A stretch of DNA of 64,000 bases. It comes from Alphaproteobacteria bacterium. Lineage in GTDB: Bacteria > Pseudomonadota > Alphaproteobacteria > RF32 > CAG-239. The DNA is taken from assembly GCA_028706255.1 (NCBI GenBank), contig JAQWBS010000002.1:124001-188000 (forward strand), written 5' to 3'. Position numbers and translations under genes: made by a program. Within the stretch, counting starts at the first letter, position 1. Each line of letters opens with the position of its first letter. Below, in pieces: positions 26,338 through 35,653 of the stretch. The notes beneath the pieces were generated by a model that saw only the letters and a list, made by a program, of their open reading frames with translations, had not been told where the DNA came from and ran no database searches.

Positions 26338-28134
26338 TCAGAAATAATATCCTAAACCTAAGAGAACTTCGTCGTTTTCTTTTGAAGTTGTTCCTGAATA
26401 TTTGTGGTATGTCAAATTAAAATCGACCCTTTTGCTGAGGTCATAAGTTGCACTTACCTTAAAATCCTCATTATATCCACGATTATTTTGCTTTGAATTG
26501 AAAAATCTGTCATATGACACAATTATTTTCATCTCTTCTTTAGGCTTAAAAATGATGCCAATTTCAGGGCTGATGTAAAAGTTGTTTATCTTATCATACC
26601 GATAACCAATCTTGGGCAAAACATATGGCTTTAGTTTATTATTGAAAAAGCTGTAAGCCAATCCCGCCCCTGCTTCCAAAACAGGCTTCACCTTAAACCC
26701 TCTTTCTCCCAAAGCATTTTCAAACGAAACTTTGGCATATTTAGAAAAGATATCATTCGCAACTGAAGCATCAACAATGGAACGCATTTGCACAAGGTCA
26801 AGTTTGTTCAAATAAGATTTCCCATCATAAACCATATCTAAAGCAAAAATTTTAGTTTCATAATCATCAAACTGTGCTGGAGAAACATCAGAAATCTCTT
26901 GATAAACCGGCATATATTTCAAGACAAACGCATCTTTATTATAATTTTTATAGCCTACATAAATTTTTGAGGAAGGTTTGCTTTGTAAAATTTCTTTGTG
27001 CGTTTGCACAATATCTTTTGGTAAAATCTTTTCTTTATAAAGCGCAGTGTGTGTTTCTTCATCAATCTTTTTCTTGCTCAATTTATAATTTAGCAAGACA
27101 TCTGTTAAATATTGTTCTTGTGGAGAAAGTTCAGCTTCTTTACCATTGGCAATATATTGATTAGCTTGATAAAACGCTGTCAGAGAATAATTATTTCGAA
27201 TCATTTTGAGTTCATATTCAGGGCTTGGCACAAAAACAACTTGGCTGATTTTGTCTTGTTCTTGAAGATATAAAACATAATCAATTGGGGTTTCAAAAGG
27301 CTTTCTTTGTTTGAAACTTAAATCATCATAAGGCACTTTTAAGAGATTAACCAAAGCTGTTCCGCAATTATGAAAAACAAAAGAATAGCCAACAAGTTTT
27401 TCTTTCAGCTCCCAAACATGCTTATGCAAAAAATCTTTTTGTGCTTCGCTCATTTGTAAATTAATTTCCCAGATAGAGCGTTGTTCTTTATATAAATATT
27501 GTGACTTTTTGCTCACATAAGGCGAAAGAATATACATTCCATCAACAGACGAAACAAGCACATCATAGTAAAACTGTGGCGAGGTGGTTTCAGCATCAAT
27601 TGCAAAATAGCTAAAAGCATGTTCTCTGAGCTTCCCGTCGGCAGTTTTACCTTCAAATTTTAAAAATAAATGCCCCATAACCGAAGTTGGAACCATATTA
27701 TTCTCAGAAGCAAAAACAATGGAAACCGTGTCCATTGGAACTTTTTGCTTAAACTCAAGATAGCCTCGACAATATTGTTTCGGGAGATCTTTTTCAGAAA
27801 AGCCTGTGTTTTTCAAAAGATAATCAAATCTCGCAGGAAACATACAAATTGCGTGTTCTTCATCATATCTATCTTTGAAAAAGAAGGCTTCAATTGTGGC
27901 AAACATTTCAGCTTTAGGATTTTTATATCCCGAAGTCCTGTCCAAAAAAAAGGGGCTGTGACGGTTGACAACACTTTCCTTGCCATCATAGTGCAATAAT
28001 TCAAGCCAAACCTGACTTTCGTAAAGCTTCTTCTCATTGGCAATTCTGATAAGTCTTTGCTGAGGTGTTTCCGCAAAAGCGTTGGAACACCCCATCAAAA
28101 AAAGTAGTAATGCCAAAAAAATTTTATTCGTCAT
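26338..28134 (-). CDS. DUF4105 domain protein with C-terminal barrel-like region
   Basis: A 598-residue exported protein. I start it at 28134 (MTNKIFLALLLFLMGCSNAFA), where a signal peptide begins; an upstream ATG adds a non-signal extension. The DUF4105 region (about 75-260) shows the family hallmarks as I know them: CMFPARFDYLL, SIVFASENNMVPTSVMGHLFLKF, and a papain-like HNCGTALVNLLK. The last 150 residues are alternating hydrophobic/aromatic strands ending LLGLGYYF, as in outer-membrane proteins. The start overlaps the small lipoprotein gene by 11 bp, so the two are coupled. The function of the family is not established. Confidence 0.82.
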   Translation of the reverse strand: MTNKIFLALLLFLMGCSNAFAETPQQRLIRIANEKKLYESQVWLELLHYDGKESVVNRHSPFFLDRTSGYKNPKAEMFATIEAFFFKDRYDEEHAICMFPARFDYLLKNTGFSEKDLPKQYCRGYLEFKQKVPMDTVSIVFASENNMVPTSVMGHLFLKFEGKTADGKLREHAFSYFAIDAETTSPQFYYDVLVSSVDGMYILSPYVSKKSQYLYKEQRSIWEINLQMSEAQKDFLHKHVWELKEKLVGYSFVFHNCGTALVNLLKVPYDDLSFKQRKPFETPIDYVLYLQEQDKISQVVFVPSPEYELKMIRNNYSLTAFYQANQYIANGKEAELSPQEQYLTDVLLNYKLSKKKIDEETHTALYKEKILPKDIVQTHKEILQSKPSSKIYVGYKNYNKDAFVLKYMPVYQEISDVSPAQFDDYETKIFALDMVYDGKSYLNKLDLVQMRSIVDASVANDIFSKYAKVSFENALGERGFKVKPVLEAGAGLAYSFFNNKLKPYVLPKIGYRYDKINNFYISPEIGIIFKPKEEMKIIVSYDRFFNSKQNNRGYNEDFKVSATYDLSKRVDFNLTYHKYSGTTSKENDEVLLGLGYYF

Positions 28135-28303
28135 ATTCCCAGTTTTTGTCCTTATCTTCCGTAGAAGACTTTGTGGCATTGGTTGTGGCTTTAACGGTTG
28201 AAGAAATTGAATCTCCTGTTGTGGTTAAAGCATCTTTTGTTGTCATCAATTCCGCACAACCGGAAAGCATAAACAACGTGATTAGCAGATATCTTGTTTT
28301 CAT
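28124..28303 (-). CDS. Small lipoprotein coupled to the DUF4105 gene
   Basis: A 59-residue reading frame. MKTRYLLITLFMLSGCAEL is a signal peptide with lipobox LSGC (acylated Cys16); the mature part is Thr/Ser/Asp-rich and ends WEYDE. AAGGA lies about 9 nt before the ATG. Its 3' end overlaps the DUF4105 start by 11 bp. No family recognised. Confidence 0.72.
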   Translation of the reverse strand: MKTRYLLITLFMLSGCAELMTTKDALTTTGDSISSTVKATTNATKSSTEDKDKNWEYDE

Positions 28304-28451
28304 ATCATATAGTCCTTTTCTGTTAACACTTGAAAGACGTTAACAAAAATGTCATAAAATTTCAACCTATTATAATATAATAGAAATAGACAAAAAGAAA
28401 TTGTTGTGATAATATGACTTTAATATTAATTTTTGTCTAGGGAGAGTTTCT

Positions 28452-31400
28452 ATGGACGATTTTACAGAAAATGAAATGCTTAAGATTAAAGCAATCTATG
28501 CTCGTGAAACAGGAAGAGAAGATTTTGACAGTGAAAATTTCAAAACATATTTGACAAAAAACACTGAAAGATTCAACAAAGAACTAAGAAACATCTCACC
28601 AGACGCTCAACAAACGCCTGAAGTTCCTCTTGAAAACAAGCTTTACAATGAAGCAGATATGGACAAGGCACTTGCTTTCCATGAAAGATATCTTGCTGCT
28701 CCTGATGAAGGCGAAACCAACGGCAGTGGTTTTGAAATTCTCCACAACCAAGTTCGTGGCGACATTCAAGAATTTATAGAAGGAAAAATTGACCTCACTA
28801 CTGATGCAAAAGAAAAATTTGCTCAACTCGTTTTTCTCACCACAACAAACAGCAAGGGAGAATATGACGAACTCGGACAAAATGCCCTTAAGAAACTAGA
28901 AACTTATAAAGGTGTTCAAGGAAAAGCATTAAATGTTACTGATAAGGCAATTCAAAGAGCTCATCAACTTGACAATGTTCAACAAGAATCCGCAACAGGA
29001 ATCCAAAGAGCGGACAAAGAATCTCTTTCTCAAGATGGCTTGGCTCGTCAAAGAAGTTTAGACGGCGACACAAGTGAAGCGGTTATTGACCGTGTTAAAG
29101 TAACTGTCTTACATAGTATGAAACTTGTTTCTGATGAAGATTTATCAAAAGCCTTTTCCTCTCAGCAAGAAAACATTGAAGTTTTAAACAATACGCCAAA
29201 GTTGAATGCAACACAAGAAGCCGAATTTAATCAGAAATTTGTTGATTTAACAATCGGTGCCCCTCAGCTCTTTTCGCTTATTCCTCCATCTGTTCTCACA
29301 CAGGCTTATGAACACTTGAAACAAGAAGTTAATCAGGAAAAGACACAAGAAACTTCTGAAAAAGAAATAAATAAAGATAAAGTAAGCGAAAATAAAGCAA
29401 CGCTTCAAGATAAATCTGCAAGAATGACTGCTCAACAAAAACTTGAGAGTGTCACGGCACGTATAGATGATCTTTCAGCGCAATTTTTCAGTAAAATAGG
29501 CTATTTCTATGCCGATCCAACAAACATTGCCGATGTTGAAGAAGGTTATGGAAAAATGTTTGACGCAAGAACAAAAGACCTCTCTGCAGACAAGCCTGAA
29601 GAAAAAGCAAAACTAGATATTATTCAGCAAAACCGTAGTGCATTAAAAGAATTTACGGCAGATTATGACAATGTTTGGAACTTAACCAATGTCACTGAAA
29701 AAGATGCTGAAAAGCTTAACAAGAATTATGACACCATCAGCAAAATGCAGTCGGAGCTTTCTGTTTCAGATGATGTGATGAAAAATCTTGCCCGTTATGA
29801 ATTCTTAGATGAAGATGGCAAACCTATTCCACAATTTATTGACCCTGAAACGAAAGAAAAAACCGCAACTTGGAAAGAAGGGGCAATTGTTGACCCCGAT
29901 GGTAAGTTGGCGGATGTTGTTTTGTTGGCAAAGAATGACGTTTTGATGCAAAACCTGAGTTCATCTGAACTTAGCAAAGAAACCATGCAAAAAGAAATTG
30001 ACGAGGTTGTTCAATTTAAGCTTTTTGCAATTAATAACGCTCAAGAAGTCAGCCAAGGATTTTTAGAAGACCCTAAGAAATTCGTCGATCCGAAATTCTT
30101 CAAAGAATTTCAAGCCAAATTGGCAAATCCTGAAGCAAAAATGCAAATTTCTGCAAAAATTTATGACAAAGCCATTGATAACCAAATTAATCAAGTTGCC
30201 GGTTTCGCTAATCGCTTAAGCCAAAAAATCGGCAATGACAAACCGGTTCTTTCAAAGCTTTTTGACCCAATTTCACACATTGATAAGCGTGCTCAAGGTA
30301 GAATGACCAACGGAAACGTCAAGACGAAAGGTCAAGCCAGAATCGAAGTTTACAAAAGAACCGCCAAAGGCATGTTGACTGCGGCAACCATTTCGGCTGC
30401 AGTTGTCGGCGTTTCCACATTGGGGGCGGATGCATTAGGAATGGCAGACGGCAGAGCCATTATCGGTATGGGACTTGGTATGACAATGGCAATCGGGGCA
30501 ACCGCTAAGAATATTTATTCTTGGAGAAAAGCACAGAAAGCAGAAGGCAAACCATATGGCATCAAAGCCTTCCTCAAAGATAAACGAATGCTTTCTGCTT
30601 GTGCCACAACAGCCCTCGGCTGTTCGGCAATGGGCTTTGCTGCTGTCGGCATGCCTAATGCTGCCATGCTAACAGGTGGTGCCGCACTTGCACTCGGTTC
30701 AGGAGGTGCAGGCTTAACAACTTTCCGTGACTTAAGAGCAAGTGGCATTAGTAAAACAGAAGCGACCTTGACGGCTCTCGCTTCCACGGGACTTATCGTC
30801 GGTTCAGGCTTCTTAGGAAGAGGCTTGGCTAATGCGGGAATCGACTATTATAATGAACATAACCCTACCAACACAAATTTCCAACATGAGGAAGTGACAG
30901 GAAAAACTGAAGACACTTATAAAGAAACCATCACCTACAAAGACGGCATTGTTGAAGATGCACAACGCATTTTGGGGGATAACTGGTATAAAGATAACCC
31001 TGAACTTCTACAACAACGTGTTGATGCCATTCAGGCATATAATGCCGAGCACGGCACAAACATCGATCCTCACCGCTATCTCTTAGCGGCTCATGATGCC
31101 GGCGCTTTAACACCTGATAATAACTTAAATCACGTTCAAGGCGGAGACAACGTTCACACCGGCGGAAATCATAAAGTGTTTGGAGCCGAATGGTCACAAA
31201 CCACAGGTGTTTCGCAAACCGAAGTGAATAATTTGGCGAATAGTGTCACCCCTAACGGTGTCACAATTACTCCGGAATCACTTGAAGCTTTCCAAAAAAC
31301 AGATGAATATATCGGCATGAAGAACGTTGTCGGAAGTGTTCCAAGTAATCCACATCAAAACGATGGTGTTCTTGGGTTTAACTCGCAACGCGATGCCGAC

Positions 31401-32339
31401 GGGGTAACAAATGCAACCTCCGAAGGTGGAAACCAATTTTCGACTTATGCCAACCATGACGGTGTTTTTGAGAAGACTCAAGAGCTCATTAAAGGCGAAG
31501 ACATTAAAGGAATGGTTCGAAATGAGGGAGACGGGCTTGGGGCTTTGGGCTTCTGGCATAAACCGCTTAACGGCGTGAGAAAGCTTAAAGCAAGAGCAGG
31601 AAGCCTTTTAGATAAAATCACCGGCAAAACAGACAAAATTGCCGCTAGACCTCAAAATAATTTGGCTGCGGCAAAAGCTAAGGAAATTCCGGTGGAAAAC
31701 AAAGCTGCAATTGCCAAAGCAATCCCTGTTGAAAATAAAGCTGCAACAATTGATCCTAAAAAGTTAATTGATAATCGTATGGCGGCTCAGAAACCGGCTC
31801 ACACCCCTAACGAACAAAAGCTTTTAATCGACGAATATAAACTCATTCACGGCATAGCACCTGACGACAAAGAACTTAATCGTTATGTTGAATTGGTTAA
31901 AACGGAACAAAAAACTGAAAATGCGGAACTTGCACAAGCTTCTTTTGGGGACTATCTCAAAGCCAGACGTGAAGAGTTTGATGAGAAGCTAGCAGTTCGT
32001 GTTGACCCAATTGGTAAGTTTGATGAGAAAAACAGACCAACAGATGAACACGGAGCAAGAGTTTTTGACATTCAAAAGAAAAACACTTTTCTTCCGCCTC
32101 TCAACAAGACAAGAGAAGCAATCTGGAAAAGCAATGCAACTCAAGAAGATGTTAAGAATATGACATTGAAAGATTTTCAAAAAACGATGACTTTTGTTAC
32201 CAGCAATGGTGCTGATCATCAAGTTGTTCCACAATCTCGAGATACTGAAAAAGGACCAATTCCTTATAAGCGAAAAAACGAACAACATAGAGGTGAACAA
32301 CCTTCTCCAAAATTAATAGATAAAGGAAATAGCAAATAA
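28452..32339 (+). CDS. Very large protein with central hydrophobic domain, unknown
   Basis: A 1295-residue protein with an SD-like GGGAGAG before the ATG and its own terminator. Residues about 1-630 are charged and mostly helical, with coiled-coil character and no signal peptide. Residues about 636-796 form a glycine/alanine-rich hydrophobic block with several possible membrane segments (AATISAAVVGVSTLGADALG, IIGMGLGMTMAIGA, LIVGSGFLGRGLA). After it come Asn/His/Gly-rich sequence and a Lys/Ala-rich linker with two similar PVENKAA units, then a charged tail. I do not recognise any domain. Its layout (soluble helical N-part, Gly/Ala membrane-active middle, variable tail) recalls secreted effectors or toxins, but nothing proves this. 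Confidence 0.75.
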   Translation: MDDFTENEMLKIKAIYARETGREDFDSENFKTYLTKNTERFNKELRNISPDAQQTPEVPLENKLYNEADMDKALAFHERYLAAPDEGETNGSGFEILHNQVRGDIQEFIEGKIDLTTDAKEKFAQLVFLTTTNSKGEYDELGQNALKKLETYKGVQGKALNVTDKAIQRAHQLDNVQQESATGIQRADKESLSQDGLARQRSLDGDTSEAVIDRVKVTVLHSMKLVSDEDLSKAFSSQQENIEVLNNTPKLNATQEAEFNQKFVDLTIGAPQLFSLIPPSVLTQAYEHLKQEVNQEKTQETSEKEINKDKVSENKATLQDKSARMTAQQKLESVTARIDDLSAQFFSKIGYFYADPTNIADVEEGYGKMFDARTKDLSADKPEEKAKLDIIQQNRSALKEFTADYDNVWNLTNVTEKDAEKLNKNYDTISKMQSELSVSDDVMKNLARYEFLDEDGKPIPQFIDPETKEKTATWKEGAIVDPDGKLADVVLLAKNDVLMQNLSSSELSKETMQKEIDEVVQFKLFAINNAQEVSQGFLEDPKKFVDPKFFKEFQAKLANPEAKMQISAKIYDKAIDNQINQVAGFANRLSQKIGNDKPVLSKLFDPISHIDKRAQGRMTNGNVKTKGQARIEVYKRTAKGMLTAATISAAVVGVSTLGADALGMADGRAIIGMGLGMTMAIGATAKNIYSWRKAQKAEGKPYGIKAFLKDKRMLSACATTALGCSAMGFAAVGMPNAAMLTGGAALALGSGGAGLTTFRDLRASGISKTEATLTALASTGLIVGSGFLGRGLANAGIDYYNEHNPTNTNFQHEEVTGKTEDTYKETITYKDGIVEDAQRILGDNWYKDNPELLQQRVDAIQAYNAEHGTNIDPHRYLLAAHDAGALTPDNNLNHVQGGDNVHTGGNHKVFGAEWSQTTGVSQTEVNNLANSVTPNGVTITPESLEAFQKTDEYIGMKNVVGSVPSNPHQNDGVLGFNSQRDADGVTNATSEGGNQFSTYANHDGVFEKTQELIKGEDIKGMVRNEGDGLGALGFWHKPLNGVRKLKARAGSLLDKITGKTDKIAARPQNNLAAAKAKEIPVENKAAIAKAIPVENKAATIDPKKLIDNRMAAQKPAHTPNEQKLLIDEYKLIHGIAPDDKELNRYVELVKTEQKTENAELAQASFGDYLKARREEFDEKLAVRVDPIGKFDEKNRPTDEHGARVFDIQKKNTFLPPLNKTREAIWKSNATQEDVKNMTLKDFQKTMTFVTSNGADHQVVPQSRDTEKGPIPYKRKNEQHRGEQPSPKLIDKGNSK

Positions 32340-32356
32340 GCAAAGCCTTCTTAAAA

Positions 32357-32390
32357 AGTCTCCACTTAAAACTGGAGGCTTTTTTCTTTT
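32357..32390 (+). terminator. Intrinsic terminator of the 1295-residue protein gene
   Basis: AGTCTCCA pairs with TGGAGGCT (one G-U pair) across 8 nt, followed by TTTTTCTTTT. Confidence 0.9.
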
Positions 32391-32525
32391 TAAAAATAAA
32401 TGAACTTTTTTAAACTTCCTCTCGTTATGATTATATAGAGAAGCTTTTATGACTAAAATTTAGATGATTATTTAAACTTTGTGTTTTAAGATGAAGCAAA
32501 ATGATGATGTTTAAGGACAAAAAAG

Positions 32526-33707
32526 ATGCAACAAAGAAAAAGTGGAAAAAAATTTTTATACTTACTGATTTTATTAATCATTGTCAGCGGAAGTTATTTT
32601 CTCTTTCGCAAAACAGATGAAAATTTCACCTACATCACCGAAGATGTGATTAAAACAAACATTCAACAAGTTGTGAATGCCACGGGTGAAGTGCGTGCTG
32701 TTGACCTTGTCACGGTTGGTGCTCAAGCCTCTGGTAAAATTGAAAAGCTTTATGTTGCTATTGGACAAGAGGTTAAAACTGGCGATTTGATTGCGCAAAT
32801 TGATTCAACCACGCAACAAAATGAAGTCGACACCATCAAAGCAAAACTCAACAGTTATGAAGCACAACTGGTTGCCGCCGATGTGGCTTATAAAGTTGCT
32901 GAACAGAAACATCAACGTTTGCAAAAGCTCTATACCCAAAACGCCACATCCAAAGAAGACTTAGAAACGGCCCAAGAAACTTTTGCCGAAGCGAAATCTC
33001 GAATCACACAAATTATTTCTTCTTTGAAAGAAGCACGAATTTCCCTCAGCACAGCAAAAACAAATTTGGGATATACTAAAATCACTTCTCCCCTTGACGG
33101 CACAATCGTTTCACTTCCCGTCAAACAAGGACAAACGGTTAATGCGGCAATGAACACGCCAACCATTGTGCAAATTGCCAATCTTGATGAAATGGAAATC
33201 GTGATTGAAATTTCTGAAGGCGACATCTTAAACATTAAGCCAAATGACAAAGTGACTTATGCCATTCTTGCCAACTTAGATAAGGTTTATGAAACTACAC
33301 TTAAATCCATTGACCCAGGGCTAACTTCCCTCAGCAATGGAGAATATAGCGAAGTTGTGTCTTCCAGCGAGGCAATTTACTATTATGGACGCCTCATTGT
33401 ACCAAATAAAAATCGAGATTTACGTATTGGCATGACCACCCAAAATGTGATTTATGTTGATGCTGCTGAAGATGTTCTCACCTTGTCGACAACTGCCATT
33501 AAAAGTAAAGATGGAAAGAAATTTGTTGAAATTTTGAAAGCCGACGGAAAAACAAAAGAACAACCTATTGTCACAGGCGTTTCAGACGGATTCACTGTTG
33601 AAATCAAAGAAGGCTTGAAAGAAGGACAAAAAGTTGTGGTTGCTCAACTTTCTTCAGAACAAATTTCTGAAAAAGCAACGGTCAAAAGAGGTCCAAGAGG
33701 GTTTTAA
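32526..33707 (+). CDS. macA: MacA-like periplasmic adaptor
   Basis: The adaptor of a tripartite ABC exporter. The 393-residue protein has one N-terminal membrane anchor (about 10-26), a split lipoyl domain (VGAQASGKIEKLYVAIGQEVKTG... and TSPLDGTIVSLPVKQGQTV), an intervening coiled-coil hairpin (about 95-175), and beta-barrel and membrane-proximal domains. AAGGA precedes the ATG. macB starts 3 bp later and an outer-membrane factor follows, so the operon is complete. Substrates of MacAB systems include macrolides, peptides and lipoproteins; the substrate here is unknown. Confidence 0.92.
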   Translation: MQQRKSGKKFLYLLILLIIVSGSYFLFRKTDENFTYITEDVIKTNIQQVVNATGEVRAVDLVTVGAQASGKIEKLYVAIGQEVKTGDLIAQIDSTTQQNEVDTIKAKLNSYEAQLVAADVAYKVAEQKHQRLQKLYTQNATSKEDLETAQETFAEAKSRITQIISSLKEARISLSTAKTNLGYTKITSPLDGTIVSLPVKQGQTVNAAMNTPTIVQIANLDEMEIVIEISEGDILNIKPNDKVTYAILANLDKVYETTLKSIDPGLTSLSNGEYSEVVSSSEAIYYYGRLIVPNKNRDLRIGMTTQNVIYVDAAEDVLTLSTTAIKSKDGKKFVEILKADGKTKEQPIVTGVSDGFTVEIKEGLKEGQKVVVAQLSSEQISEKATVKRGPRGF

Positions 33708-33710
33708 GCC

Positions 33711-35651
33711 ATGAACATCATTGAATTAAAAAACATCAATAAAGTTTTTGGAAATGAAAGTAACCAAGTTCATGCCTTGAAAAATGTCAATTTTTCAGTA
33801 GAAAAAGGCGACTTTGTGGCAATCATTGGGCAATCTGGTTCAGGAAAATCAACCCTAATGAACATCATTGGTTGTTTAGATGTGCCAACCTCTGGCGAAT
33901 ATAAAATTAACAACGTTGAAGTCAGTAAAATGAATGCCAACCAATTGGCAGAACTGCGTTGCAAAACTTTTGGTTTCATCTTTCAAAGATATAATCTTCT
34001 CACCAGCCTTAAAGCCACGGACAATGCTTCTTTACCTGCCATTTATGCGGGGGTTGATGCTTTTGAACGCACCAAAAGAGCAGAAGAAATTTTAAGCAAT
34101 TTAGACTTAAGCGACAAATATAAAAGCCGTCCTAATGAACTTTCTGGCGGGCAACAACAACGTGTGAGTATTGCCAGAGCCTTGATGAACGGCGGGGACA
34201 TTATTTTAGCCGATGAACCGACCGGTGCTTTAGACTCTAAAAGTGGTGAAAATGTGATGAAAATCATTAAACAGCTTCACCAAAAAGGACATACGATTAT
34301 TTTGGTGACCCACGACAAGAGCATTGCTGCTCAAGCCAGCCGAATGATTGAAATTAAAGACGGTGAAATTGTTGCCGACATTAGAAATGCTGATGACATT
34401 TATGAAATGAAAGACAAGCCGTTGCAAGTTGCAAGAGGAAAACTAGCACATCTGAAATATAGCCTGATGGAAGCTTTTAATATGTCTGTCCATGCGATTA
34501 TTTCCAACAAAATGCGCTCTCTCTTGACCATGCTCGGCATCATCATCGGCATTGCCTCTGTTGTTTCAGTTGTGGCTTTGGGAAATGCCTCTCAAGCAAA
34601 AATTATGGAACGCATCAACTCCATGGGCACAAACACCATTGACATTCTCCCAGGGAAAGGCTTTGGGGATATGCGTTCTGGCAGAGTTAAATCGCTAAAA
34701 GTGAGCGATTCAGACTATTTAGCAAAACAAAGATTCATTGATAATGCCACTCCAAATGTGAGTGCAAATGGAACATTGCTTTTTGAAAATACTTCCGTTA
34801 ATGCCCAATTAAGTGGGGTTGGAGCAGAATTTTTTGAAGTGAAGGGACGTAAGATTGCTCAAGGAAGAATCTTCACACCTGAAGAAGTGAGGAATATGGC
34901 TTCTGTTGTGGTGATTGATGATAATACGCTCAACGAAATTTTCCCAAATAATCCCAACCCTGTCGGCGAAATTATCATTTTCAACAAGAAACCACTTAAG
35001 GTAATTGGCGTGACAGAAAAAGACAACAACCCAGGCCCTATGTCAGATTCAATGAAACTCTGGACACCATACACAACCGCAATGTTTAAAGTGAATGGCA
35101 ATAATGATATCAGCACTATCACTGTAAAAGTTTCTGATACTGTCAATTCACAAGTGGCGGAAGAAAGCATTGATAATATTCTCACTGCACTTCACGGCAA
35201 AAAAGACTTTTTTATGATTAACACAGACAGTATTAAACAAACAGTTGAAAGCACGACAAACACTATGAAACTGCTCATCTCTAGCATTGCCGTTATCTCG
35301 CTCATTGTTGGGGGAATTGGTGTGATGAATATTATGCTTGTTTCGGTGACGGAACGAACCAGAGAGATTGGAATCCGCATGGCGATTGGAGCAAAACAAA
35401 GGGATATTTTACAACAATTTCTCATTGAAGCTGTTTTAATTTGCATTATCGGCGGCTTCCTTGGGGTCACGCTCTCCATTTCCCTTGGCACAGCCATTAA
35501 TTATTTCTCCACCGATTTCGGCATGGATTTCTCAACCACCTCAATCATACTGGCTTTAACTTGTTCAACCGCAATCGGCATCATCTTTGGATATATGCCA
35601 GCAAGAAATGCCTCTGAACTTAACCCAATTGATGCTTTAGCGAGTGAATAA
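33711..35651 (+). CDS. macB: MacB-like ABC transporter, fused ATPase and permease
   Basis: A 646-residue protein. The N-terminal ATPase has Walker A GQSGSGKST (40-48), signature LSGGQQQRVSIARAL, and Walker B IILADEPTGALD. The C-terminal half is the MacB permease, with one membrane helix (about 272-295), a large periplasmic domain, and three helices at the C-terminus including the conserved GGIGVMNIMLVSVTERTREIG. It uses ATP to drive substrate movement from the periplasm through the outer-membrane factor. It is part of the macA-macB-OMF operon. Confidence 0.95.
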   Translation: MNIIELKNINKVFGNESNQVHALKNVNFSVEKGDFVAIIGQSGSGKSTLMNIIGCLDVPTSGEYKINNVEVSKMNANQLAELRCKTFGFIFQRYNLLTSLKATDNASLPAIYAGVDAFERTKRAEEILSNLDLSDKYKSRPNELSGGQQQRVSIARALMNGGDIILADEPTGALDSKSGENVMKIIKQLHQKGHTIILVTHDKSIAAQASRMIEIKDGEIVADIRNADDIYEMKDKPLQVARGKLAHLKYSLMEAFNMSVHAIISNKMRSLLTMLGIIIGIASVVSVVALGNASQAKIMERINSMGTNTIDILPGKGFGDMRSGRVKSLKVSDSDYLAKQRFIDNATPNVSANGTLLFENTSVNAQLSGVGAEFFEVKGRKIAQGRIFTPEEVRNMASVVVIDDNTLNEIFPNNPNPVGEIIIFNKKPLKVIGVTEKDNNPGPMSDSMKLWTPYTTAMFKVNGNNDISTITVKVSDTVNSQVAEESIDNILTALHGKKDFFMINTDSIKQTVESTTNTMKLLISSIAVISLIVGGIGVMNIMLVSVTERTREIGIRMAIGAKQRDILQQFLIEAVLICIIGGFLGVTLSISLGTAINYFSTDFGMDFSTTSIILALTCSTAIGIIFGYMPARNASELNPIDALASE

Positions 35652-35653
35652 TC

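Noticed and set aside
28065-28343. 92-codon plus-strand frame
   Set aside because: It is antisense to the small lipoprotein and the DUF4105 start, both with ribosome binding sites and signal peptides.
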